Shown one piece after another: positions 17,960 through 27,037 of a stretch of DNA of 64,000 nt. Every line of letters starts with the position of its first letter. Within the stretch, counting starts at the first letter, position 1. The DNA is from Nonomuraea sp. PA05 (GTDB taxonomy: Bacteria > Actinomycetota > Actinomycetes > Streptosporangiales > Streptosporangiaceae). The stretch is from positions 124,001-188,000 of the forward strand of contig NZ_VSEY01000016.1 in assembly GCF_008086045.1 (NCBI RefSeq), given 5' to 3'. The position numbers were made by a program, and so were the translations under genes. The notes beneath the pieces are model-generated. The model was not told where the DNA came from and did no database searches. It saw only the letters and a list, made by a program, of their open reading frames with translations.

Positions 17960-19174
17960 GTGGAGTGGACCCCCGACCCGCGCGAGCTGGCCGACCTCGA
18001 ACTGCTGCTGTCCGGCGCGTTCGAGCCACTGACGGGGTTCCTCGCCCACGACGACCTGCACACCGTGCACGAGCGCGGCACGCTCGCCGACGGCACCCCG
18101 TGGCCCGCGCCCGTGACCCTGCACGTCGGCGCCGATCTGAAGCCCGGCGACGAGGTCACGCTGCTCGACCCCGAGGGCCTGCCGCTGGCCGTGCTCACCG
18201 TTTCCGCGCACGAGCCCGACGGCCTCACGGCCGGCCCGCTCAGGGCGCTGAGCACGCCGGAGCACGGGCCGTTCGCGCGGCTCCGGCGTACCCCCGCCCA
18301 GGTCAAGGAGGAGCTCGGCGGGCGCGCCGCGCTCGCCGTCACCCTGCGCGGCCCGCTCGACGACCTCGGCGAGATCGTCGCCACCGCCAAGGAGCTGGAC
18401 GCGACGATCCTGCTGCTGCCCCTCGCGTACGGCGAGGCGGGCCCGGCGGTCGTCCGCGCCGCGCTGCGCGCCAAGGAGCAGCTCCCGCCGGGCACGCTCG
18501 TCGTCCCCGTGCCCCTGGCCCCGCGCGAGGAGCCCGAGCTCGACCTGGAGCTGCGCGAGCACGTCGCCACCGCCTACGGCGCCGCAGAGCACCTGGCGGG
18601 CCCCGAGCCCGTGCGCATCCCCGGCCCGCCGCACCGCCGCGGCCTGGTGGTGTTCTTCACCGGCCTGTCGGGCTCCGGCAAGTCCACGATCGCCCGCGGC
18701 CTGCGCGACGCGCTGCTGGAGCTGGGCAGCCGCACAGTGACCTACCTCGACGGCGACGTGGTGCGCCACCTGCTGTCCAAGGGCCTGACCTTCTCCAAGC
18801 AGGACCGCGACCTGAACATCCGCCGCATCGGCTTCGTCGCCGCCGAGACCGCCCGCCACGGCGCCCTGGCGATCTGCGCGCCGATCGCGCCGTACGCGGC
18901 GACCCGCGAGGAGGTGCGCGAGATGGTCGAGTCCGTCGGGGCCGACTTCCTGCTCGTGCACGTCGCCACGCCGCTGGAGGAGTGCGAGCGGCGCGACCGC
19001 AAGGGCCTGTACGCCAAGGCGCGCGCCGGCCTGATCCCCGAGTTCACCGGCATCTCCGACCCCTACGAGGAGCCGGACGACGCCGACCTGGTCATCGACA
19101 CCACGCACATCTCGATCGAGGCGGCCGTGTCCAGGGTGCTGGACACGCTCAGGAGCGGAGGATGGGTCCGTTGA
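17960..19174 (+). CDS. cysC: Adenylyl-sulfate kinase fused to ATP-sulfurylase-like domain
   Basis: 404 residues. The C-terminal half (about 228-404) is APS kinase, making PAPS from APS: P-loop GLSGSGKSTIARGL, then YLDGDVVRHLLSKGLTFS and RRIGFVAAETARHG. The N-terminal half resembles the PUA-like and part of the catalytic domain of single-chain ATP sulfurylase (DLELLLSGAFEPLTGFL), but the nucleotide motif with HxGH is absent, so that half should be catalytically dead. ATP sulfurylase activity comes from CysD/CysN 13 kb downstream. The start is GTG at 17960. It overlaps the exporter gene by 13 bases. Confidence 0.9.
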   Translation: MEWTPDPRELADLELLLSGAFEPLTGFLAHDDLHTVHERGTLADGTPWPAPVTLHVGADLKPGDEVTLLDPEGLPLAVLTVSAHEPDGLTAGPLRALSTPEHGPFARLRRTPAQVKEELGGRAALAVTLRGPLDDLGEIVATAKELDATILLLPLAYGEAGPAVVRAALRAKEQLPPGTLVVPVPLAPREEPELDLELREHVATAYGAAEHLAGPEPVRIPGPPHRRGLVVFFTGLSGSGKSTIARGLRDALLELGSRTVTYLDGDVVRHLLSKGLTFSKQDRDLNIRRIGFVAAETARHGALAICAPIAPYAATREEVREMVESVGADFLLVHVATPLEECERRDRKGLYAKARAGLIPEFTGISDPYEEPDDADLVIDTTHISIEAAVSRVLDTLRSGGWVR

Positions 19175-20052
19175 TCGACTGGGCGCTGATCGCGGGGTCC
19201 TTCGTCGTCGCCATCGTGGTCGGGCTGACCGGGATGGGCGGCGGCGCGCTCATGACCCCGATGATGATGTTGTTCTTCAACGTGCCGCCGCTGGCCGCCG
19301 TCTCCAGCGACCTGGTCGCCTCGGCCGTGATGAAGCCGGTCGGCAGCGTCGTGCACCTGCGCCGGGGCACCGTCAACCTGCGCCTGGTCGGCTGGTTGTG
19401 CGTGGGCTCGGTGCCGGCGGCGTTCTGCGGGGTCTTCCTGGCCAGGGCGTTCGCGGTGAGCGACGCGGTCAAGTACGCGCTCGGCGTCGCGCTGCTGCTG
19501 GCCGTGGCGGGCATGGCGCTGAAGAGCTGGCTCGGCGGGCGGGGCGGCTCGTCGGACGCGAACGACATCGTCGTGCGCCCAATCCCTACCCTACTGGTCG
19601 GTACGGTCGGCGGCCTGGTGGTCGGCGTCTCCTCCGTCGGCTCGGGATCGCTGATCATCGTGGCGCTGCTCGTCCTCTACCCGGCGCTCAAGGCCAACCA
19701 GCTCGTCGGCACCGACCTGGTGCAGGCCGTGCCCCTGGTCACCGCCGCCGCGCTCGGCCACCTCCTGTTCGGCGACTTCCAGCTCGACCTCACGCTGTCG
19801 CTGCTCATCGGCTCGATCCCGGGCGTCTACCTCGGCGCCAGGATCTCCTCGCGCGCTCCGGGCGGCCTGATCAGGGCCATGCTGGCGATCGTCCTGCTGG
19901 CCTCCGCGCTCAAGCTGCTCGACGTGAACAACACGCTCACCGTCTGGGCGCTGCTCGCCGCCACCGCGGTCACCGTCGTCGGCTGGCGGCTGCGGGTCAG
20001 GGCCGCGGCACGGGCGTCGAGCGGAAGTACGGATCTCGAGCCAGTTCGGTGA
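19162..20052 (+). CDS. TauE/SafE-family sulfite/sulfate transporter
   Basis: 296 residues with about eight hydrophobic helices. The family pattern of two repeated halves is visible: GLTGMGGGALMTPMMMLFF near the start and VGVSSVGSGSLIIVALLVLYP in the middle. TauE/SafE proteins move sulfite, sulfoacetate or other sulfur anions. The ATG overlaps the cysC end (AGGAGCGGAGG site), so the two are one operon. Here it may bring in sulfate for PAPS or release sulfite; direction is not shown by sequence. Its end overlaps the opposing lipoprotein gene by 56 bases. Confidence 0.88.
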   Translation: MGPLIDWALIAGSFVVAIVVGLTGMGGGALMTPMMMLFFNVPPLAAVSSDLVASAVMKPVGSVVHLRRGTVNLRLVGWLCVGSVPAAFCGVFLARAFAVSDAVKYALGVALLLAVAGMALKSWLGGRGGSSDANDIVVRPIPTLLVGTVGGLVVGVSSVGSGSLIIVALLVLYPALKANQLVGTDLVQAVPLVTAAALGHLLFGDFQLDLTLSLLIGSIPGVYLGARISSRAPGGLIRAMLAIVLLASALKLLDVNNTLTVWALLAATAVTVVGWRLRVRAAARASSGSTDLEPVR

Positions 20053-21118
20053 AGGCCCGGTCAGCGCCGGGATCGGAGTCGAAGCTCGTGTCGCCGCGCG
20101 GCGCCTGCGGCGAGTCGAAGTAGAGCAGCGCCTTGATCTGCGGGTATCGCTTGATCTGCTTGAGCACCGACTCGAAGAAACGCCGCTTGAACGAACGGTC
20201 CTTCGGCCGCTCGAACACGCCCCACTCGGCCACCATGACCGGCTTGCCGGGGAAGCGCGCCTGCATCCACCGGTAGAAGCCCGGCCAGTCGGGATACTCC
20301 TTGCGCGTCTTGTTCACCAGCCCGTCGAAGTCGGCCACCCGGTCGTCGGCGTACGGGTCCATCGCCACCCAGTCGACCACGTCGTCACCGGGGTACAGCT
20401 CCTCGAACCAGGACTTGGCCGCCCAGTTGGGCGCGCCCATGTAGGTCATCACCACGATCGCGTTCCTGACGCCCTTCTCCCGCAGCCTGAGCACGACGTG
20501 CCGGAACATGGCCGCGTAGTCGGTGGCCGCCATGCCGGAGCCCGAGCCGGGGTCGACGTCGTTCTCCGGCTCGTGGTGCAGGGTGAGGAAGAACCGCTCG
20601 GGAAAGGTCTGTCTCAGATGGCCGGCCAGCCGGTCGATCCTGGCGTCGAGCGCGCCCTCGGCGATCTCCGCCCACGTGCGGTCGAACGACGGCTTCCAGT
20701 TGATCATGAGCAGCCGCGGCCTGGCCGGATCGCGGGCCAGCCGGATCTCCGCTTCCGTGGGGAACAGCTCGCTGCCCCGGTGATAGACGTGCAGCACGTC
20801 GGCCGGCGCGCCCATGCGCGACTCCGCCCCGTGCAGCGCCTGCTCCACCGAGGCGCCGGTGAAGACCTCCGGCGCCATGCCCCACCACGCGCCGCAGGAC
20901 GGGATGAGCCTGCTCGTGACCGTGCACGCGGGCGCGCCCGCCTGCTTGGCCACGGGAGCCTGGACCGGCACCGCCCGGACGCCGGAGCCCTCGGCTGTGG
21001 AGCAGGCGGCCAGCAGCACGGCCACGGCCAGAATCGCACCGGTGAATGTTGTTTCATGGGAAATGCCCCGTAGCCGCAAAGCCTTCCAACCCCCTCGTCG
21101 AACGACCCCGCCTGTCAC
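19997..21118 (-). CDS. Lipoprotein glycoside hydrolase, GH26-like
   Basis: 373 residues. Lipobox LAAC (Cys39) after a hydrophobic stretch anchors it outside the membrane. The catalytic part fits a (beta/alpha)8 hydrolase of the GH26 type: LTLHHEPEND carries the acid/base Glu and VMVAEWGVFERP the nucleophile Glu, with DWVAMDPYADD between. GH26 enzymes cut beta-mannans and related glucans. Divergent from the Wzz-like gene, so it probably trims or releases the locus polysaccharide. The GTG start at 21118 is long for a lipoprotein signal; TTG at 21079 would give a cleaner MRLRG-type n-region. Confidence 0.78.
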   Translation of the reverse strand: MTGGVVRRGGWKALRLRGISHETTFTGAILAVAVLLAACSTAEGSGVRAVPVQAPVAKQAGAPACTVTSRLIPSCGAWWGMAPEVFTGASVEQALHGAESRMGAPADVLHVYHRGSELFPTEAEIRLARDPARPRLLMINWKPSFDRTWAEIAEGALDARIDRLAGHLRQTFPERFFLTLHHEPENDVDPGSGSGMAATDYAAMFRHVVLRLREKGVRNAIVVMTYMGAPNWAAKSWFEELYPGDDVVDWVAMDPYADDRVADFDGLVNKTRKEYPDWPGFYRWMQARFPGKPVMVAEWGVFERPKDRSFKRRFFESVLKQIKRYPQIKALLYFDSPQAPRGDTSFDSDPGADRAFTELARDPYFRSTPVPRP

Positions 21119-21306
21119 ACCCTGAACCTTGCCATGTCATTCCTGGAACTTCAGCCAGTAGGGAAGTCTCTCCAGTTCATAGCGGTGAGGTGACGTTCCC
21201 AATTTCCCGATATTTCGCTTTTTGTGTTTGCTTCTTTATGGCCTTACCGGAGAAAATCTTGAGTATTCAACCTGGGTGCTGACCGTCCCTCCTATAGTGG
21301 GCGCAC
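21119..21306. promoter_or_regulatory. AT-rich divergent promoter region
   Basis: This 188-base gap separates the divergent GH26-like and Wzz-like genes and is far richer in A/T than its surroundings, especially 21207-21270. A TATAGT at 21292-21297 could be the -10 of the polysaccharide operon. GGAAC near 21147 with GTC 16 bases on vaguely resembles an ECF-sigma promoter. No strong palindrome was found. Confidence 0.45.
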
Positions 21307-22602
21307 ATGAGCTCCGGCACCGACCTGGACGAGCATCTCTCGCTGCTGCGCAGGCGGTGGCTGCTCCTCGTGGGCTGCGTCGTGTTCGGCGGCACCGCGG
21401 GGCTGGCGCTGATGCGGCTGACCCCGCCGGCCTACACCGCCACCACGCAGGTGCTCGTCATGCCGGTCGGCCCGCAGGAGCAGGCCAACCAGGTGACCAG
21501 CCGCCAGCGCGAGTCGCTCAACCTCGACACCGAGGCCCAGGTCGCCCAGTCGGCCGTGGTCGCCGCGCGCGCCGCCAGGGCGCTCGGGCTCGACCGCGCG
21601 GAACCGGCCCAGGTCACCGTCCCGCCCAACTCCGCCGTGCTGTGGATCTCGGTCACCGCCGCCCACCCCGCCACCGCGTCCGCGCAGGCGGGCGCGTACG
21701 CCGAGGCGTACCTGGCCCACCGCCGCGAGAGCGCGCTGACCGCCATGGCCCAGCAGCAGGAGGCCGTGCTCAGCAAGCTCAAGCAGGTCAACGCCGGCAT
21801 CGACCAGGTCATCAAGCAGCTCGGCACCCTGCCCAGAGGCGGCGCCGCGCACGCGATCGCCGCCCAGCGGCAGGGCGTGCTCAACCGGCAGGCCGCCAGC
21901 CTGGCGCTGAAGTACGACGCGCTCAGGACGGTCGCGATCACCCCCGGCACCGTCATCAGCCAGGCCACGCCACCCGAGACGCCCAGCTCCCCCAGCCTGC
22001 CCCTCTACCTGGGCACCGGGCTGATGGCGGGGCTGCTGCTCGGCTCGGCCGCCGTCTACGCCCGCGACCGTCTCGACCGGCGCCTGCGCACCCCCGCCGA
22101 CGTCGAACGGCTCACCGGCCTGCCCGTCCTCAGCGACCTGTCCAGCCCGCGCGAGCACGGCGTGCTGCACGACCTGGCCTGCGCCGTCGTCTCCGCCTGC
22201 CCCGGCAAACGGCTGCTGATCAGGGCGCTGCCCGCCGACCTGTACGCCTCCTCGCTGGCCGAGCCGCTCGCCGTGAGCGCGCCGCTCGTCGTGCTCGACG
22301 GCTCCGACGTGCGCGACCTGTCCAGGGCGGACGCCGCCGTCCTGCTGATCGGCCTCGGCCTGGTCACCTCCGAGGAGGTCGCGGCCGTCGCCCGGCAGCT
22401 CGCCAGGCACGACGTGCCGATCATCGGCGTGGTGACGGCCACCGACGCGGTGCCGTCGTTCGTGCCGCTGCTGGAGCCACGGCCGCACACCTCGCTCGGC
22501 AAGCTCGTCGCGACCGGCGAGCTGGAGCCTGGCACGTCCGCGGAGACCACCCCCATGCCGGCGCTCCACCACCACCCTCGGCGGCCGGGCAAGCAGCCGT
22601 GA
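21307..22602 (+). CDS. Wzz/YveK-like polysaccharide chain-length protein
   Basis: 431 residues with two membrane helices (RRRWLLLVGCVVFGGTAGLAL at about 16-36 and a second near 238-258) flanking an outer coiled-coil domain of about 200 residues. This is the Wzz/PCP layout. The C-terminal tail (RLRTPADVERLTGLPVLSDLSSP and beyond) matches the cytoplasmic tail region of BY-kinase fusions but lacks the Walker motifs, so no tyrosine kinase activity is expected. First gene of the rightward polysaccharide operon; sets polymer length in Wzx/Wzy systems. Confidence 0.85.
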   Translation: MSSGTDLDEHLSLLRRRWLLLVGCVVFGGTAGLALMRLTPPAYTATTQVLVMPVGPQEQANQVTSRQRESLNLDTEAQVAQSAVVAARAARALGLDRAEPAQVTVPPNSAVLWISVTAAHPATASAQAGAYAEAYLAHRRESALTAMAQQQEAVLSKLKQVNAGIDQVIKQLGTLPRGGAAHAIAAQRQGVLNRQAASLALKYDALRTVAITPGTVISQATPPETPSSPSLPLYLGTGLMAGLLLGSAAVYARDRLDRRLRTPADVERLTGLPVLSDLSSPREHGVLHDLACAVVSACPGKRLLIRALPADLYASSLAEPLAVSAPLVVLDGSDVRDLSRADAAVLLIGLGLVTSEEVAAVARQLARHDVPIIGVVTATDAVPSFVPLLEPRPHTSLGKLVATGELEPGTSAETTPMPALHHHPRRPGKQP

Positions 22603-22747
22603 CAGCACCGCACTCGACAGCACCGCACTCGGTAAGGCCCCGTCCGACGTGCCCGCATGCCACCGGGCCACATTCCACCGGCTCGCATCCCACCGGGCCC
22701 TATCTCACCGGGCCCTCTCTCACCGGACCGCGATCGACGGGGCCGCG
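22603..22747 (+). repeat. CACCGGGCC-like degenerate repeat
   Basis: The gap before the ligase-like gene holds several copies of a CACCGGGCC/CATTCCACCGG/CTCACCGG element at irregular spacing (22660-22735), preceded by two CAGCACCGCACTCG copies at 22605-22632. They keep an upstream reading frame open by chance. Possibly a recombination or slippage product; no function visible. Confidence 0.45.
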
Positions 22748-24046
22748 ATGACGGGGGCCGCGTGGCCCATCGCGGCGTTGCTGGTCGGCTATCCGGTCTG
22801 GTGGGCGCTGGGCTTCGGCGGGCTGTCGGTGATCGTGCTGGCCGTCCCGATGGCGGTGCTGCTGTGGCGCCGACGGCCGATCCGGGTGCCCCACGGGTTC
22901 GGCCTGTGGCTGCTGCTGCTGGCCGGATACCTGGTCAGCGGCCTGATGCTGGCCGAGTCACCCCCCGGCACGTACGGCGAGCTGGGCGCGGGCCGGCTCC
23001 TCGGCTACGGCATGCGCCTGGCGCTCTACGGCTCCGTCCTGATCATGGTCCTCTACCTGGGCAACCTCACCGAACGGGAGCTGCCGCAGCTCCGCCTGGT
23101 CCGCATGCTCGGCGTGCTCTTCGTCAGCACGGTCGCGGGCGGCCTGCTCGGCGTGTTCTTCCCCGGCTTCGCCTTCACCTCGCCGGTCGAGCTGCTGCTG
23201 CCCGAGTGGATCAGCGGCAACTCGTTCGTGCAGAACCTCATCCACCCCACGGCCGCCCAGACGCAGAAGGTGCTCGGCTTCGCCTCCCCCAGGCCGGAGG
23301 CGCCGTACGAGTGGGCCAACGCCTGGGGCAGCAACGCCTCGGTGCTGCTGGTCTGGTTCGTCGTGGGCTGGTGGGTGCACGGCGGGACGCGGCACAGGCT
23401 CCTCGTGGCCGTGGTGCTCGCCCTCGCCGCCATCCCCATCGTGTACTCGCTCAACCGCGGCCTGTGGATCGGGCTCGGCCTGGCCGTCCTGTACGTGATC
23501 GTCCGGGTGCGCGGGCGTACCAGGGCCGCGCTCTGCGGCGCGCTCGCGGCAGGGGCGCTGGCGTTCGCGCTCAGCCCGCTCGCCTCGCTGGTCGCGCAGC
23601 GCCTGGACAAACCGCACTCCAACGACATCCGCGCCTTCACCGTCAGCGCCACCCTCACCGCCGCCGGACACTCCCCCGTGATCGGGTACGGCAACACGCG
23701 CAACGCCACGGGCAACCACCGCACGATCACCACCGGCAAGACCGACTGGTGCGACACCTGCGGACATCCGCCGCTGGGGAGCGACGGGCAGCTCTGGCTG
23801 CTGATCATCACGCAGGGGTTCACCGGGGCCGTGCTCTACATGGCGTTCTTCGCGGGCGCGATCCTGCGCCACTGGCGCGACCGCAGCCCCGTCGGGCTGG
23901 CCGGGGTGCTCGTGATGGGGCTGGTGCTGCTCTACATGTTCATCTACGACGGCCTGGTCACGCCGCTCACGCTCTACCTCGTCTCCTTCGCCCTCCTGTG
24001 GAGGAACGCGCAAGAGGGCGGACGAGCGGCGAAGGAGGACGGATGA
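22748..24046 (+). CDS. O-antigen ligase/polymerase-like membrane protein
   Basis: 432 residues with about ten hydrophobic segments and one long outer loop (roughly residues 290-340, containing GHSPVIGYGNTRNATGNHR). NRGLWIGLGLAVLYVIV matches the Wzy_C/WaaL pattern of polymerases and ligases. It either joins repeat units or attaches polymer to its carrier. The start is ATG at 22748 because the longer frame upstream is made of low-complexity repeats. Its stop overlaps the next gene as ATGA. Confidence 0.82.
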   Translation: MTGAAWPIAALLVGYPVWWALGFGGLSVIVLAVPMAVLLWRRRPIRVPHGFGLWLLLLAGYLVSGLMLAESPPGTYGELGAGRLLGYGMRLALYGSVLIMVLYLGNLTERELPQLRLVRMLGVLFVSTVAGGLLGVFFPGFAFTSPVELLLPEWISGNSFVQNLIHPTAAQTQKVLGFASPRPEAPYEWANAWGSNASVLLVWFVVGWWVHGGTRHRLLVAVVLALAAIPIVYSLNRGLWIGLGLAVLYVIVRVRGRTRAALCGALAAGALAFALSPLASLVAQRLDKPHSNDIRAFTVSATLTAAGHSPVIGYGNTRNATGNHRTITTGKTDWCDTCGHPPLGSDGQLWLLIITQGFTGAVLYMAFFAGAILRHWRDRSPVGLAGVLVMGLVLLYMFIYDGLVTPLTLYLVSFALLWRNAQEGGRAAKEDG

Positions 24047-24951
24047 GGGACGCCGCCGTCCGGCTCGGGTATCTCGCGGAGACCGTGCGGCTGCTGTATC
24101 CGGGGCCGGGCGCGCCCCGGCCGTACACGCTGCTGCCGCACGCCGCCGTGCCGCGCAGGCTGGCGCCGCGCCGCTGGTGGCATCTGGGCTCCCCGGTCGA
24201 GGTGCCCGTCGAGGGGTCGATCGCGGCGCACCTCAGCGACGTCTTCCACCGTCCGGTGGAGACCGTTCTCCACGTACGTCCGGCGCTGCGGGCCAACCGC
24301 AAGCCCATCCTGGAGGCCCGCTCGGGCGGGCGGCGGCTGGCGTTCGTGAAGATCGGCGACAGTGAGCGGGCCCGCGCCCTGATCGCCGCCGAGGCGGCCG
24401 CGCTGCGCAGGCTGGCCGGGCTGTCCCTGCGCACGGTCGCCGCCCCCGCCGTGCTGCACCACGGCGACTGGCGGGGCCTGTCCGTGCTGGCGCTGTCGCC
24501 GCTGCCGGTGCCCGGACGGCTGCGGCGCGGCCGAGTGCCCCGCCCGCTGCTGCTGGACGCGGTCAAGGAGATCGCCCTCACCGGCGGCGCCCGCCCCGCC
24601 TGGCACGGCGACCTCGCGCCCTGGAACCTGTGCCGCTCCCGCGACGGGCGGCTGCTGGTGTGGGACTGGGAGCGGTACGAGGTCGGCGTGCCCTACGGCT
24701 TCGACGCCGTCCACCACTTCTTCCAGCGGGCACTGCGCAGGACGGCGCCGCCGGTCGCGGCGCGGGCCTGCGTGGCGCGCGCCGCGCGGCTGCTGGCCCC
24801 ACTCGGCGTGTCGCCGCCGGCGGCCAGGCAGACCGCGCAGCGCTACCTCATCGCGCTGGCCGAGCGGCACGCCGCCGACGGCCACGCGCCGCTCGGCCCG
24901 CCGGAGTCCTGGCTCAACCCGGCCGTCGACCACGAGGAGCTGTTGATTTGA
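24043..24951 (+). CDS. APH/choline-kinase-like phosphotransferase
   Basis: 302 residues. The Brenner-type catalytic motif WHGDLAPWNLC and a metal-binding VWDWERY, 18 residues on, mark the aminoglycoside phosphotransferase/choline kinase fold. An upstream lysine in LAFVKIGDS is a candidate ATP ligand. In a polysaccharide operon this may phosphorylate a sugar or carrier-linked glycan, as LicA- or WaaP-type kinases do; the substrate cannot be read from sequence. Four-base overlap with the ligase-like gene. Confidence 0.72.
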   Translation: MRDAAVRLGYLAETVRLLYPGPGAPRPYTLLPHAAVPRRLAPRRWWHLGSPVEVPVEGSIAAHLSDVFHRPVETVLHVRPALRANRKPILEARSGGRRLAFVKIGDSERARALIAAEAAALRRLAGLSLRTVAAPAVLHHGDWRGLSVLALSPLPVPGRLRRGRVPRPLLLDAVKEIALTGGARPAWHGDLAPWNLCRSRDGRLLVWDWERYEVGVPYGFDAVHHFFQRALRRTAPPVAARACVARAARLLAPLGVSPPAARQTAQRYLIALAERHAADGHAPLGPPESWLNPAVDHEELLI

Positions 24952-24956
24952 GGACG

Positions 24957-25802
24957 ATGAAGCGATCGGTCCTGTCACTGTCGCGGGCCACCGGACGGTT
25001 CACGTCGGGGGCACGCGTGCTGCCGTCGTTCCTGCTCACGGGCGCGCAGCGGTGCGGCACCACCTCCCTGTACCGGGCGCTGGCCCAGCATCCGCTGCTG
25101 CTCAAACCCGTGCTGCACAAGGGCGTGCACTACTTCGACGTCGCCTACTGGCGCGGGATGGCCTGGTACCAGGCGCACTTCCCGCTGCGGGTGGGCGCCG
25201 CGCTGCTGCACCACCGGTACGGCACCCGCGCCCAGGCCTACGAGTCCTCCCCCTACTACCTGTTCCATCCGCTGGCCGGAGAGCGCATCGCCGCCGACCT
25301 GCCGGGGGTCAAGCTGATCGTGCTGGTCCGCGACCCGGTGGAGCGGGCCGTCTCCGCGCACGCCCACGAGCTGGCCCGCGGGTTCGAGACGGAGTCGCAC
25401 TTCGAGCACGCCGTGGAGCTGGAGGCCCAGCGCCTGGCAGGCGCCGAGGAGCTGCTGCGCGAGTCGCCGCTCGCGCTGCACCACTCGCACCGCCACCACG
25501 CCTACCTCGCCAGGGGCCGCTACGCCGACCAGCTCGACCGGCTGGAGCCGCTGATCGGCCGCGAACGCATCCTCGTCCTCGACAGCCACCGCTTCTTCGC
25601 CGAGCCCGAGTCCGCCTACGACCGGGTGCTGGACTTCCTGGGCCTGCCGCACCTGGGCTATCCGGCGTTCGAGCGGCACAACGGGCGGGTGCCGCCGCGC
25701 CGGGTGCCGCAGGTGCTGGGGCGGGCGTTGCGCGACCACTTCGAGGCGTACGACGCGCGGCTGCCGCGCTGGCTGGGCCAGGAGCCGTCGTGGCGGCGGT
25801 GA
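24957..25802 (+). CDS. Sulfotransferase (first of three)
   Basis: 281 residues. The 5'-phosphosulfate loop FLLTGAQRCGTTSLYRAL and the 3'-phosphate motif VLVRDPVERAVSAHAHEL are both intact, the mark of PAPS-dependent sulfotransferases. The pattern QRCGTTSLY...ESSPYYLFHP is close to heparan/chondroitin-type carbohydrate sulfotransferases. It likely puts sulfate on a sugar of the locus polymer in the cytoplasm. ATG at 24957 is used; TTG at 24948, overlapping the previous stop with GAGGAG ahead, is an equal option. Confidence 0.88.
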   Translation: MKRSVLSLSRATGRFTSGARVLPSFLLTGAQRCGTTSLYRALAQHPLLLKPVLHKGVHYFDVAYWRGMAWYQAHFPLRVGAALLHHRYGTRAQAYESSPYYLFHPLAGERIAADLPGVKLIVLVRDPVERAVSAHAHELARGFETESHFEHAVELEAQRLAGAEELLRESPLALHHSHRHHAYLARGRYADQLDRLEPLIGRERILVLDSHRFFAEPESAYDRVLDFLGLPHLGYPAFERHNGRVPPRRVPQVLGRALRDHFEAYDARLPRWLGQEPSWRR

Positions 25803-27037
25803 TCGGGCGCAAGGGGCTGGCCGGGCTCGGCGGGGCGGCGCTGGGGGCGCTGGCGCAGTTCGTCCTCGTGGTGGTGGTGACCAGGGCGTTCCCGGCGGCC
25901 GAGGCGGGGGCGTTCTTCACCGCGACGGCGCTGATGCTCATGGTGGCGGGCATCGCGAAACTGGACGCGGGCAACGGGCTGATCTACTTCATCGCCCGCG
26001 CCAAGACCTACAGCTACCTCGGCATTTCCGGATATGTCCGGGCAGCATTGGTGCCCTGCGCCATCGTCGCCGCGGGCGCGGCGATACTGCTCTACCCCCG
26101 CCTCGGCCCGCCCGTCCTGGTCCTGCCCGTCATGGTCGTGGCGGACGTCCTGCTGGCCGCCACCCGCGGCTTCGGCCTCATGCGGCCCACCGTGCTGCTC
26201 GACGGGGTGGCCGTACCGGTCGGGCAGGTCCTGCTCGTCGGCGGGGCGGCGCTGGCGGGCGTCTCCGGGCAGGGGCTGACGCTGGCGTGGGCGGCGCCGT
26301 ACCTGCCGGTCCTGATCCTGGCGGCGGCCGGGCTGCGCGGACGGGTGCCGCGCACGCCGTACCTGCCGGGCACGGGGCGCGACCTGTGGCGCTACACCGC
26401 GCCGCGGTCGCTCGCCGGCGCCATCCAGGCCGTGTTCCAGCGCGTGGACATCGTCATCGTCGCCGCGCTCGCCGGCCCCGCGCAGGCGGCCGTCTACACG
26501 GCGGCCACCCGGTTCAAGGTCGTCGGGCAGCTCGCCAACCAGGGGCTCTCGCAGTCGGTGCAGGCCGGGCTGGTCAGGGCGCTGGCCGACGGCGAACGGG
26601 AACGGGCCCGCGAGCTGTACCAGGCCGCGACGGCCTGGCTGGTGCTGCTGACGTGGCCGGTCTGGCTGGCGTACGCGGTGCTGGCGCCGTGGGTGCTGCG
26701 GCTGTTCGGGCCGTCGTACGCGGTCGCGGCACCCGTCGCGCTGGTGCTCGCCGGAACCATGATGGTGGCGACGGCCTGCGGGATGGTGGACGTGGTGCTG
26801 ACGGCCGCCGGGCACACCGGCGCCAGCCTGGCCAACCTGCTGGCCGCCGTCGCCTGCACCGTGCTGCTCGACCTGGCGCTCATCCCGGCCCACGGGGCGC
26901 TCGGGGCCGTCGCCGGGTGGTCGGGCGGTGTGATCGTCAAGAACCTGCTGCCCCTCTGGCAGCTCCACCGCCGTTACGGACTGCACCCCTTCGGCCGCCA
27001 CACCCTCGCCGCGCTGCGGCGGACGGCGGTCGCATGA
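25790..27037 (+). CDS. Wzx-like oligosaccharide flippase
   Basis: 415 residues, about twelve to fourteen hydrophobic helices, MOP superfamily. Starts with GRKGLAGLGGAALGALAQFVLV, typical of polysaccharide exporters, and keeps the RVDIVIVAALAGPAQAAVYTAATRF motif. Moves lipid-linked repeat units to the outer face. GTG at 25790 has GGAG five bases ahead; it overlaps the sulfotransferase end by 13 bases. A GTG at 25799 is an alternative. Confidence 0.86.
   Translation: MAAVIGRKGLAGLGGAALGALAQFVLVVVVTRAFPAAEAGAFFTATALMLMVAGIAKLDAGNGLIYFIARAKTYSYLGISGYVRAALVPCAIVAAGAAILLYPRLGPPVLVLPVMVVADVLLAATRGFGLMRPTVLLDGVAVPVGQVLLVGGAALAGVSGQGLTLAWAAPYLPVLILAAAGLRGRVPRTPYLPGTGRDLWRYTAPRSLAGAIQAVFQRVDIVIVAALAGPAQAAVYTAATRFKVVGQLANQGLSQSVQAGLVRALADGERERARELYQAATAWLVLLTWPVWLAYAVLAPWVLRLFGPSYAVAAPVALVLAGTMMVATACGMVDVVLTAAGHTGASLANLLAAVACTVLLDLALIPAHGALGAVAGWSGGVIVKNLLPLWQLHRRYGLHPFGRHTLAALRRTAVA

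Noticed and set aside
17944..20052. 702-residue fusion ending in a TauE domain
   Set aside because: The first 400 codons are cysC in a shifted frame; the transporter starts at 19162 after an AGGAG site.
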